Assembly (NCBI RefSeq): GCF_034497705.1
Contig: NZ_JAXRUV010000015.1
Span: forward strand, 1 to 19,680
Direction of reading: 5' to 3'
Source of the DNA: Marinococcus luteus_A
Lineage (GTDB): Bacteria; Bacillota; Bacilli; Bacillales; Marinococcaceae
DNA length: 19,680 nt
This document shows, in pieces, positions 1 to 6,771 of this stretch (its first letter is position 1; each line of letters starts with the position of its first letter). Position numbers and translations under genes: made by a program. A model generated the notes under the pieces. It was not told the origin of the DNA. It did not search any database and worked only from the letters and a program-made list of their open reading frames with translations.

Positions 1-45
1 GATAGCCGGGGGTTCTCCCCCCGTGAAAGTAGATCGCTGCCGGGC
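1..45 (+). rRNA. rrf: 5S ribosomal RNA, 3' end (partial)
   Basis: The first 36 bases are identical to positions 2748-2783 of the complete 5S gene further on, including the helix around the CCGGGGGTTCTCC segment. The last bases (CTGCCGGGC) differ from those of the second copy (TCGCCGCGC), so this is a separate gene. It is probably the tail of an rRNA operon to the left of the window. A terminator follows directly. Confidence 0.9.
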
Positions 46-51
46 GAGATC

Positions 52-85
52 AACCGTTTCCCATTTCGGGGGAACGGTTTTTTTA
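52..85 (+). terminator. Rho-independent terminator of the left rRNA unit
   Basis: The arm AACCGTTTCCC pairs with GGGGAACGGTT, and a T run follows. It sits seven bases after the 5S end and should end the rRNA transcript before pxpB. Confidence 0.85.
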
Positions 86-109
86 TATTTTTTTCCTTTT
101 TCTCTATGC

Positions 110-140
110 TACAATAAACATACTAATCATTAGGGGGGAA
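110..140 (+). promoter_or_regulatory. Probable pxpB promoter -10 box and ribosome binding site
   Basis: TACAAT at 110-115 is a good -10 box, but no convincing -35 lies 16-18 bases upstream, where the sequence is a T-rich tract. The ribosome binding site AGGGGGGAA at 132-140 sits five bases before the ATG at 146 and decides that start. Confidence 0.5.
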
Positions 141-145
141 GTTAT

Positions 146-868
146 ATGGATATTTTGCCTATTGGGGATCATGCCTTAAGTGTGCAATTTGAAAATGTGA
201 TTTCTCCTTCCGTGAACCGGCAGGTACACCGGCTGTATGAAGCTTTAACAAAAGAGCGGCTGGTGGGGATGAGTGAGTGTGTCCCAGGCTACCGCGCATT
301 GACCGTCTATTATGATCCCTTGCAAATACAGTACGAACGTCTCTACGAACTCATTCATAACGTGTTTGAGCGTATGGACAAAGCATCGGAGGGGGCAATG
401 AAAACGTACTATCTGCCGGTTTGTTATGACGTATCGTTTGGACAGGATATTGAACGTCTTGCAGCAGAGAACAAACTATCTGTAGACGAGGTAGTGGATC
501 TGCACAGCAGTTCGACCTATTTTATTTATATGCTGGGCTTTACTCCGGGATTTCCTTATCTCGGCGGCCTTGATGAACGACTTCATACTCCTCGCCTTGA
601 AACACCAAGAGGAAAAGTGGAAGCCGGCTCTGTTGGCATAGCCGACGCTCAGACGGGAGTGTATTCGATTGACAGTCCGGGAGGGTGGAATATTATTGGT
701 AAAACTCCGGTGCCTTTGTTCAATACAGCGCACGATAAACCTGCGCTTCTAACCCCGGGCCATCTGCTTCGGTTTGAGCCTGTCGGATTTGAAGAATACG
801 CTGAAATTGAAAAATCCATCGGCTATGGAGGATACAGCATCCGTGTAGAAAAGGAGGGAGAGGAATGA
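146..868 (+). CDS. pxpB: 5-oxoprolinase subunit PxpB (KipI family)
   Basis: This 240-residue protein is a subunit of the PxpABC enzyme, which opens 5-oxoproline (pyroglutamate) to glutamate using ATP. PxpB and PxpC are thought to phosphorylate the substrate, and PxpA to complete hydrolysis. The family signature is clear at about residues 131-146 (GFTPGFPYLGGL) and continues through TPRGKVEAGSVGIA and DSPGGWNIIGKTP. The length is normal for the family. The start has a strong ribosome binding site (AGGGGGGAA). The stop overlaps the pxpA start by four bases (ATGA), so the two should be translationally coupled. In older B. subtilis literature the homologue KipI is a histidine kinase inhibitor. 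The complete B-A-C set beside it makes oxoprolinase the better call. Confidence 0.93.
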   Translation: MDILPIGDHALSVQFENVISPSVNRQVHRLYEALTKERLVGMSECVPGYRALTVYYDPLQIQYERLYELIHNVFERMDKASEGAMKTYYLPVCYDVSFGQDIERLAAENKLSVDEVVDLHSSSTYFIYMLGFTPGFPYLGGLDERLHTPRLETPRGKVEAGSVGIADAQTGVYSIDSPGGWNIIGKTPVPLFNTAHDKPALLTPGHLLRFEPVGFEEYAEIEKSIGYGGYSIRVEKEGEE

Positions 869-1629
869 CTATTGATTTAAATTGTGACCTGGGGGAAAGT
901 TACGGTATTTATACCCTGGGCATGGATCAGAAGGTGCTTCCTTTAGTGTCATCGGCAAACGTTGCCTGCGGGGGCCATGCGGGCGATTCGGCAGTGATGG
1001 CGCGTACTGTTGCTCTTGCCAAACAGTACGGTACGGCCGTCGGCGCCCATCCCGGCTTCTTGGATAAAGAAGGGTTTGGCCGCAGATACATAGCGATGGA
1101 TGAAGAAGAAATTTATCAGCTTTGTCTCTACCAAATAGGGGCTCTCCATGCCTTCTGCTGTGCAGAGAACGTGCAGATGCAGCATGTAAAACCGCACGGG
1201 GCCTTATACAACGCTGCTCTTCGCGATCCCGCGGCCGCCAGAGGAGTGGCGCGGGCAGTGAAAGATTTTAATGAGAATCTTCTTTTATTTGCCCCGGTTC
1301 ATACAGAGCTACAGGCAGCGGGGGAAAGACACGGCTTGAGGGTAGCAAAGGAAATGTTTGCAGACCGTACCTATACTGCTGGCGGAACGTTGACTCCAAG
1401 AACAGAGCAGAACGCCTTCCTTGATAAACCTGAAGATGCTGCCGCCCAGGTGCTTGATGTCCTTCAGGAGGGAATAGTTAAAGCAGTGGATGGCACAATT
1501 GTAGCAATGGTAGCTGATACCATATGTGTACACGGGGACAATGAGCAGGCGGTTCTGTTTATTCAACATTTAAGGAATCAGCTTGAGCATCACGGAGCTT
1601 CGGTGCAGGCAGCGGGGGAATTTATATGA
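865..1629 (+). CDS. pxpA: 5-oxoprolinase subunit PxpA (LamB/YcsF family)
   Basis: This 254-residue cytosolic protein belongs to the LamB/YcsF family. The N-terminal motif DLNCDLGESYG, the segment SSANVACGGHAGD (about residues 29-41), VGAHPGF near residue 59 and VKPHGALYN near residue 108 are the hallmark blocks with the conserved Asp, Glu and His residues. TVCVHGD-type residues near the C-terminus (ICVHGDN, about 219-225) also fit. It is the hydrolytic subunit of the PxpABC 5-oxoprolinase. It overlaps pxpB by four bases at its start and pxpC by four bases at its end, as expected for subunits made in fixed ratio from one mRNA. The ribosome binding site GGAGAGG lies inside the end of pxpB. Confidence 0.94.
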   Translation: MTIDLNCDLGESYGIYTLGMDQKVLPLVSSANVACGGHAGDSAVMARTVALAKQYGTAVGAHPGFLDKEGFGRRYIAMDEEEIYQLCLYQIGALHAFCCAENVQMQHVKPHGALYNAALRDPAAARGVARAVKDFNENLLLFAPVHTELQAAGERHGLRVAKEMFADRTYTAGGTLTPRTEQNAFLDKPEDAAAQVLDVLQEGIVKAVDGTIVAMVADTICVHGDNEQAVLFIQHLRNQLEHHGASVQAAGEFI

Positions 1630-2597
1630 ACAAAACGCCTGTCTGCACCGTACAAAAAGCAGGTCTCTTTACAACTATCCAGGATACAGGCCGGACCGGA
1701 TATCAGCACCTCGGTGTACCGGCCTCCGGAGCGATGGATATGTATGCTCTCCAGATGGGCAACGCTCTCTGCGGCAACTACTTGTCCGCAGCCGGACTGG
1801 AGCTCACATTAATGGGTACGACCCTTACGTTTCATGAAGAGACGGTTATTGCGGTTACAGGTGGAAACCTGCAGCCGGAAGTAAATAAAGAACCCATTCC
1901 CATGTGGGCAACGAGAAAAGTTTATGCAGGAGACGAACTGACCTTTAACGGGCCAGCACACGGAGCACGTGCCTACCTTTGTATTGCAGGAGGCCTGGAG
2001 GTGCCAATCGTTTTAGGAAGCCGCTCGACGTACACAAAAGCTGGCATAGGGGGAATGGAGGGCCGGGAGCTTGAAAGTGGCGACACATTGTATCGCGGCC
2101 CTGTAAGTGCTGATCCAAAAACCTTTGAACGCCGGCTCCCCCCGGCGAGTATCCCAGTCTATGAAAAACAACAGACGCTCCGGGTATTGACTGGTCCGGA
2201 ATTTGATACATTAACAGCGGAAGCTGGAAAGAGACTGCTCTGCGAAGAGTATGTGGTGACCCAGGAAGCTGACCGGATGGGTATCCGGCTCCAGAGTCGG
2301 GAAGTGTCTTTGCACCGTACTGGGGATATTATATCGGACGGGGTGGCGTTTGGGACTATTCAGCTGGCATCAGACGGCCAGCCGATGATTTTAATGGCTG
2401 ACCGGCAGACAACGGGAGGGTACGCCCGAGTGTTAAATGTCATCAGTGCCGATTTGTCGAAAGCTGCTCAACTGCAGCCAAATGCTTCTGTGGTGTTTGA
2501 ACAGGTGACGCTTGACGAAGCGCAAATTGCTTTCAGGCAACTGCATCGTTCGCTCGAAGACGTGTACTTTGCTGTGAATAATAAAAAATGGCGATAA
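1626..2597 (+). CDS. pxpC: 5-oxoprolinase subunit PxpC (KipA / biotin-dependent carboxyltransferase-like family)
   Basis: This 323-residue protein has the family N-terminus TTIQDTGRTGYQHLGVPASG (about residues 16-35), followed by AMDMYALQMGNALCGN. Later blocks include CIAGGLEVPIVLGSRSTY (about 118-135), with the typical Gly/Arg pattern, and ISDGVAFGTIQLASDGQPMIL followed by ADRQTTGGY, which close the cyclophilin-like fold. It works with PxpB on 5-oxoproline activation. It is the last gene of the operon: after its TAA at 2595-2597 the sequence becomes AT-rich and leads into a 5S rRNA gene. I see no separate terminator for pxpBAC between 2598 and 2672, so its transcript may read into the 5S unit. 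Confidence 0.93.
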   Translation: MNKTPVCTVQKAGLFTTIQDTGRTGYQHLGVPASGAMDMYALQMGNALCGNYLSAAGLELTLMGTTLTFHEETVIAVTGGNLQPEVNKEPIPMWATRKVYAGDELTFNGPAHGARAYLCIAGGLEVPIVLGSRSTYTKAGIGGMEGRELESGDTLYRGPVSADPKTFERRLPPASIPVYEKQQTLRVLTGPEFDTLTAEAGKRLLCEEYVVTQEADRMGIRLQSREVSLHRTGDIISDGVAFGTIQLASDGQPMILMADRQTTGGYARVLNVISADLSKAAQLQPNASVVFEQVTLDEAQIAFRQLHRSLEDVYFAVNNKKWR

Positions 2598-2642
2598 AAT
2601 ATTTAAAAATCCCTTGTGCTCATTTATTCTGCGTGGTAAGAT

Positions 2643-2648
2643 TATAAT
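2643..2648 (+). promoter_or_regulatory. Perfect -10 box upstream of the second 5S rRNA
   Basis: TATAAT at 2643-2648 would start RNA near 2655, about 18 bases before the 5S 5' end. The best -35-like element, TTGTGC at 2614-2619, is 23 bases away, which is too far. The promoter is therefore only suggestive. Confidence 0.35.
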
Positions 2649-2672
2649 TGTCTTGTTGAGAGACACCATGCA

Positions 2673-2794
<122 letters not shown>

Positions 2795-2802
2795 TACCAA
2801 AT

Positions 2803-2879
<77 letters not shown>

Positions 2880-2895
2880 ATTATACTAATCCATT

Positions 2896-2917
2896 AAAGC
2901 CTTAAAGGCTTTTTTTT
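2896..2917 (+). terminator. Terminator of the 5S-tRNA unit
   Basis: AAAGCC pairs with GGCTTT across a TTAAA loop, followed by a T run. The stem is short but well placed, 16 bases after the tRNA. Confidence 0.7.
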
Positions 2918-2943
2918 ATGACATAAATGAAGCCGGAAACTAG

Positions 2944-2980
2944 ACTACCCTTTGTGCAGCACGCACAGAGGGTAGTTTTT
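2944..2980 (+). terminator. Second, stronger terminator hairpin before thiL
   Basis: ACTACCCTTTGTGC at 2944-2957 pairs with GCACAGAGGGTAGT at 2963-2976 over 14 positions with one G-T wobble, and T residues follow. It is most likely a back-up terminator for the rRNA-tRNA transcript. The thiL promoter lies just downstream, so it is not in the thiL leader. Confidence 0.75.
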
Positions 2981-3007
2981 GGATAAAAGCGAAGAGGTGT
3001 TTTTTCG

Positions 3008-3036
3008 TTTACTGTACGCGATTGCAGGAATACGAT
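3008..3036 (+). promoter_or_regulatory. Probable thiL operon promoter
   Basis: TTTACT at 3008-3013 and TACGAT at 3031-3036 are separated by 17 bases, giving a sigma-A type promoter about 45 bases before the thiL ATG. I see no TPP riboswitch core in the short leader. Confidence 0.55.
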
Positions 3037-3080
3037 AAACTAGCAGGAGACTATTATGAGAGATCATTGAGGAGCAGTTT

Positions 3081-4073
3081 ATGCCAAACGATGAATTTGA
3101 CTGGATTAATGAACGCAGACCAACACAGACTTTCCAGCAACGGCTGGAAGTAGGAATAGGTGATGACGCAGCGGTGTACCGGCCGCTTGCGCAGATGAAT
3201 GAAATTGTCTGCGTGGATACGATGATTGAAGATGTGCATTTTCGGAAAGATACGATGGAACCATTTGATATCGGTTTTAAAGCGCTGGCTGCAAACATTA
3301 GCGACGTCGCTGCCATGGGAGGCGTGCCGCATTTTTACGTAATATCGATTGCGATAACGCCCGGCTGGTCCGAAGAGGAATTAAACGAACTGTACCGGGG
3401 AATGAATGAACTGGGTGCACGCTATCAGATGGATATGATTGGCGGCGATACGGTATCCTCCCGTCGCGACTTAATGGTGAGTATTACGGTGATCGGTGCG
3501 GTGGAAGAAAAACAGCAGCTGCTGCGAAGCTCTGCGGAACCTGATGATATTGTGTTTTTAACCGGACCGGTCGGTATGTCGGCGGCCGGACTCGAGCTTC
3601 TGCTCGAGCGGACAAAGGATGGGGCATATTCTGAGCGGGAAAAAGCATTGATTGTCTATCATCAGCGCCCGGTGCCCCAGGTAGAGGCGGGACGCTTGCT
3701 GGTGGAATACGGCGGCCGTATTGCCTTAAATGATATAAGTGACGGGCTGGCAAGCGAATGCTGTGAGATTGCGGAAGCGAGCGGTGTTTCGATGGAACTG
3801 GACTTTTCCGGGCTTCCCGTCCACGAAGCTATGGAGCAACTGGAAATTCAAACAATGAAAAAGCATATGTTTTACGGTGGAGAAGATTTCGAACTGGTCG
3901 GAACAGCTGCTTCTTCCGATTGGGAAGAGCTCAGCAGGAGGTTCGAGCAAGCCGGACTTGCGCTGTATGCGATAGGAAAGGTTTCAGAAGGAAATGGAGA
4001 AGTCTTCCTTCAGGAAAACGGCTCCCGTACAAAGCTGGAAAAATCCGGCTATAATCATTTTCGTTCATCATAA
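3081..4073 (+). CDS. thiL: Thiamine-monophosphate kinase ThiL
   Basis: ThiL phosphorylates thiamine monophosphate to thiamine diphosphate with ATP in the cytosol. The 330-residue protein shows the family blocks in order: GIGDDAAVY (25-33), DTMIEDVHF (46-54), ANISDVAAMGG (71-81), GGDTVSS (121-127) and a DISDGLASE segment near residue 218. The acidic residues in these motifs bind magnesium and the phosphates. The ATG at 3081 has GAGGAG six bases upstream. An earlier ATG at 3055 meets a stop after four codons. It is the first gene of a co-directional set with tsaE, tsaB, rimI and tsaD, as in B. subtilis (ydiA-ydiE). The tsaE start follows after 22 bases. Confidence 0.96.
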   Translation: MPNDEFDWINERRPTQTFQQRLEVGIGDDAAVYRPLAQMNEIVCVDTMIEDVHFRKDTMEPFDIGFKALAANISDVAAMGGVPHFYVISIAITPGWSEEELNELYRGMNELGARYQMDMIGGDTVSSRRDLMVSITVIGAVEEKQQLLRSSAEPDDIVFLTGPVGMSAAGLELLLERTKDGAYSEREKALIVYHQRPVPQVEAGRLLVEYGGRIALNDISDGLASECCEIAEASGVSMELDFSGLPVHEAMEQLEIQTMKKHMFYGGEDFELVGTAASSDWEELSRRFEQAGLALYAIGKVSEGNGEVFLQENGSRTKLEKSGYNHFRSS

Positions 4074-4095
4074 GCAGCAGAAAGGAAGAAACGCT

Positions 4096-4569
4096 ATGAC
4101 AGAGTGGGTCATCGACACTTCGTCTCCGGAGGAAACGGCAGCGTGGGGAGAGCTTTTGGGCCGAAGCGCGGAGGCAGATGAAAAAATATGGCTGCTCGGA
4201 AGTCTCGGAGCAGGAAAAACACATTTTGCCAAAGGCTTTGCCAGAGGCCTGGAAGTTACCGCAATGGTGAACAGCCCGAGCTTTACGATCGTTAAAGAAT
4301 ATGAAGGCCGGCTGCCTTTGTTTCATATTGACCTTTACCGGCTGTCGGAGGAGGAAGCAGAGGAAATCGGCATTGAAGAATATTTTGAGGCAGGCGGCGT
4401 ATCGCTTTTGGAATGGCCGGGTCGTCTGGAAGAATGGCCGGAGGATCGTCTGGAAATAGATATTCAATACACCGGGGAAACGAGCAGGCAATTGACTTTG
4501 ACAGCCGTTGGCGAGCGGTGGAAGGCAAAGATGAAGGAGTTGCAGAACGATGAAAATGCTCGCAATTGA
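4096..4569 (+). CDS. tsaE: tRNA t6A biosynthesis ATPase TsaE
   Basis: TsaE is the P-loop ATPase that drives the TsaB-TsaD complex in making N6-threonylcarbamoyladenosine (t6A) at position 37 of tRNAs reading ANN codons. The 157-residue protein has Walker A GSLGAGKT (35-42), a switch-like NSPSFT (59-64), HIDLYRL (77-83) and LLEWP (104-108), all typical of the family. I chose the ATG at 4096 because AAAGGAAG lies just before it and the resulting N-terminus matches family length. The frame stays open upstream to 3994, but that would overlap the end of thiL. The 3' end overlaps tsaB by 20 bases, so the two are probably translationally coupled. Confidence 0.94.
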   Translation: MTEWVIDTSSPEETAAWGELLGRSAEADEKIWLLGSLGAGKTHFAKGFARGLEVTAMVNSPSFTIVKEYEGRLPLFHIDLYRLSEEEAEEIGIEEYFEAGGVSLLEWPGRLEEWPEDRLEIDIQYTGETSRQLTLTAVGERWKAKMKELQNDENARN

Positions 4570-5260
4570 CACGTCCACGCACGTGCTGGGTATCGCCCTT
4601 GCAGATGAACAGAAAATCCTCGGAGAATATACGACCAACATTAAAAAAAATCATTCCGTCCGTCTGATGCCGGCGGTGGAATCGCTGATGAAAGAAAGCG
4701 GTCTCGTCCCTGACGACCTGGACGCGGTAGCAGTAACGACCGGGCCAGGCTCCTATACCGGCGTGCGCATTGGAGTGACCACGGCTAAATCGTTGGCCTG
4801 GGCTTTAAATATCCCGCTTTATCCTGTATCAACGCTTCAGGTGTTTGCCCAAAACGGCCTCGGGTTTCCAGGTCTCGTTTCGCCACTGATTGATGCGCGA
4901 AGAAATCAGGTCTACACGGCGGCTTTTTACGGAAATACGGGAGAAAACGCAGTGGCACGTCAAACGAAAGACCAGATTATTCTGCTTCCGGAATGGCTTG
5001 AGATTTTGGGCCAAACACAGGAACAAATCCTGTTTGTCGGAGAGGACACGGGAAGCCGGCAGGAGTTGATCCGGGAACGACTCGGTAGCCGGGCGGTTTT
5101 TGCGGACTGGACGGGACAGACGATCCGTCCGGCGGAAATTATCCGGATCGCCCGGACTGCCGGCGAGGCACGGGATGCGCACGCGGTGGTGCCGGAATAC
5201 GCCCAGCTTGCCGAAGCAGAAAAAAATTGGCAGAAAGCCCAAAGCGGGAGATTCGAATGA
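4550..5260 (+). CDS. tsaB: tRNA t6A biosynthesis protein TsaB
   Basis: TsaB is the inactive paralogue of TsaD that forms the scaffold of the t6A-synthesising complex. The 236-residue sequence begins MKMLAIDTSTHVLGIAL, the ASKHA nucleotide-binding fold start. It continues with the diagnostic VTTGPGSYTGVRIGVTTAKS block (about residues 63-82) and DARRNQVYTA near residue 115, a good match to Firmicutes TsaB. The ATG at 4550 has AAGGAG ten bases upstream, inside tsaE. It shares an ATGA overlap with rimI at its end. It sits between tsaE and rimI-tsaD, so all the bacterial t6A complex genes of this locus are in one transcript. TsaC/Sua5 is not in the window. Confidence 0.95.
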   Translation: MKMLAIDTSTHVLGIALADEQKILGEYTTNIKKNHSVRLMPAVESLMKESGLVPDDLDAVAVTTGPGSYTGVRIGVTTAKSLAWALNIPLYPVSTLQVFAQNGLGFPGLVSPLIDARRNQVYTAAFYGNTGENAVARQTKDQIILLPEWLEILGQTQEQILFVGEDTGSRQELIRERLGSRAVFADWTGQTIRPAEIIRIARTAGEARDAHAVVPEYAQLAEAEKNWQKAQSGRFE

Positions 5261-5718
5261 AAGCAGAAATACTGATCCGGATGATGAGTGCCGACGATAT
5301 CGACAATGTGATGGAAGTAGAACACAACGCCTTCTCGATGCCGTGGAGCCGGCGTGCGTTTGAAAATGAAATGTACAATAACCAGTTTGCCCATTATCTG
5401 GTGGCGGAAGTTGCAGGCAGGATTGTCGGCTACTGCGGCGTGTGGATCGTCATTGACGAGGCGCATGTAACCAACATTGCGGTGCATTCACGCTACCGCG
5501 GACGGAAAATTGGCCAGGAGCTGCTGGCCAATTTAATGGAGCTTGCCTACACATACGGGGCCCGGACGATGACGCTCGAAGTGCGTGAAACCAATGAAAC
5601 AGCCCGGAACCTGTACGATAAATTCGGATTCGTTCCCGGCGGCGTCCGAAAAAATTATTACATGGATAATAATGAAAATGCGATAGTAATGTGGGTGAAT
5701 ATGAATGAACGAGCATAA
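5257..5718 (+). CDS. rimI: Ribosomal protein S18 N-alanine acetyltransferase RimI-like (GNAT family)
   Basis: This 153-residue GNAT acetyltransferase begins MKAEILIRMMSADDIDNVME. It carries the acetyl-CoA binding motif in VTNIAVHSRYRGRKIGQELL (about residues 70-89) and the RNLYDKFGFVPGGVRKNYY segment (about 118-136) typical of RimI. RimI acetylates the N-terminus of ribosomal protein S18 in Escherichia coli; the substrate in Firmicutes is less certain. I chose the ATG at 5257 because it overlaps the tsaB stop as ATGA and has GGGAG seven bases upstream. An in-frame ATG at 5227 would lie deeper within tsaB and lacks a better site. It overlaps tsaD by 14 bases at its end. Confidence 0.9.
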   Translation: MKAEILIRMMSADDIDNVMEVEHNAFSMPWSRRAFENEMYNNQFAHYLVAEVAGRIVGYCGVWIVIDEAHVTNIAVHSRYRGRKIGQELLANLMELAYTYGARTMTLEVRETNETARNLYDKFGFVPGGVRKNYYMDNNENAIVMWVNMNERA

Positions 5719-6724
5719 ACCAATAGATATCCTGGCTGTGGAAACGAGCTGTGACGAAACAGCTGCAGCAGTCATCAGAAACGGCACCGAGATCCGGTCC
5801 AACGTCGTCCTGTCCCAGATGAAAAGTCATAAACGCTTTGGCGGCGTCGTGCCCGAGGTCGCTTCGAGGCATCATGCGGAATCCATCACCCAGGTAATGG
5901 AGCAGGCACTCGAGGAAGCAGGAAGCACATTTTCTGAGTTGTCCGCTGTGGCGGTAACGGAAGGCCCGGGGCTTGTCGGGGCGCTTCTTGTCGGCGTAAA
6001 TGCCGCGAAGGCGACAGCGTACGCGAAGGGGCTACCGTTGATCGGCGTCCACCATATTGCGGGCCATATTCAGGCGACCCGGCTCGAATCGGAGTGGGAG
6101 TATCCCGCGCTTGCGCTCGTTGTGTCCGGCGGCCATACGGAGCTCGTACTGATCAAAGAAGAAGGGGAGTATGAGCTGCTCGGCCAGACAAGAGATGACG
6201 CTGTGGGAGAGGCATATGACAAAGTCGCGCGTACTCTTGGCCTCCCGTATCCCGGCGGCCCGGAGCTCGATAGGCTGGCTAAAGCCGGGGCGCCGACCGT
6301 GCCGCTTCCCGTTGCATGGCTTGAGGATGGTTCGTATGATTTCAGCTTCAGCGGATTGAAATCAGCCGTCATGAATACACTCCACAATGCCCGCCAGCGT
6401 GGGGAAGAACTAGCTCCGGAAGACGTTGCGGCAAGCTTTCAGCAGAGCGTCATTACCGTGCTGACGGAGAAAACAGCCCGTGCAGCAGAAGCCTGCGGAG
6501 CCAGACAGGTTATGGTGGTCGGAGGTGTGGCGGCCAACAGTGGTCTGCGGGCTGCGATGGAAGAAGAATTCAGAGGCAGCGGCGTAAAGCTGCAGATCCC
6601 GCCGCTTCATTTATGTACCGATAATGCAGCCATGATCGGGGCTGCCGCCTATATCAACTGGAAAAAGGGGAATTTTTCAGGCATGGATTTAAACGGGGTG
6701 CCCGGCCTGCCGCTTCATACGTAA
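5705..6724 (+). CDS. tsaD: tRNA N6-adenosine threonylcarbamoyltransferase TsaD
   Basis: TsaD transfers the threonylcarbamoyl group from threonylcarbamoyl-AMP to A37 of tRNA. The 339-residue protein has the N-terminal ILAVETSCDETAAAV, the metal-binding pair H117 and H121 in HHIAGHIQA, VSGGHTEL, DDAVGEAYDKVARTLGL followed by PYPGGP, and the C-terminal MVVGGVAANSGLR and CTDNAAMIG with the metal-ligand Asp. All key positions are intact and the length is usual. The start overlaps the end of rimI; the ribosome binding site is weak (GTGGGTGAAT), so coupling to rimI translation is likely. It is the last gene of the thiL operon and faces the convergent ydiF across a shared hairpin. Confidence 0.97.
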   Translation: MNEHKPIDILAVETSCDETAAAVIRNGTEIRSNVVLSQMKSHKRFGGVVPEVASRHHAESITQVMEQALEEAGSTFSELSAVAVTEGPGLVGALLVGVNAAKATAYAKGLPLIGVHHIAGHIQATRLESEWEYPALALVVSGGHTELVLIKEEGEYELLGQTRDDAVGEAYDKVARTLGLPYPGGPELDRLAKAGAPTVPLPVAWLEDGSYDFSFSGLKSAVMNTLHNARQRGEELAPEDVAASFQQSVITVLTEKTARAAEACGARQVMVVGGVAANSGLRAAMEEEFRGSGVKLQIPPLHLCTDNAAMIGAAAYINWKKGNFSGMDLNGVPGLPLHT

Positions 6725-6727
6725 CAA

Positions 6728-6764
6728 AAAACCCGTGCTCTCTTTTACAGAGAACACGGGTTTT
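6728..6764. terminator. Bidirectional terminator between tsaD and ydiF
   Basis: AAAACCCGTG at 6728-6737 pairs with CACGGGTTTT at 6755-6764, and the stem extends inward through a CTCT/AGAG helix. Both ends carry A/T runs, so it can stop the thiL-tsaD transcript and the convergent ydiF transcript. Confidence 0.85.
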
Positions 6765-6771
6765 GCTGTAA

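Noticed and set aside
2981..3080. Possible TPP riboswitch before thiL
   Set aside because: The leader is short and lacks the conserved THI-box core; the hairpin at 2944-2980 lies upstream of the promoter.
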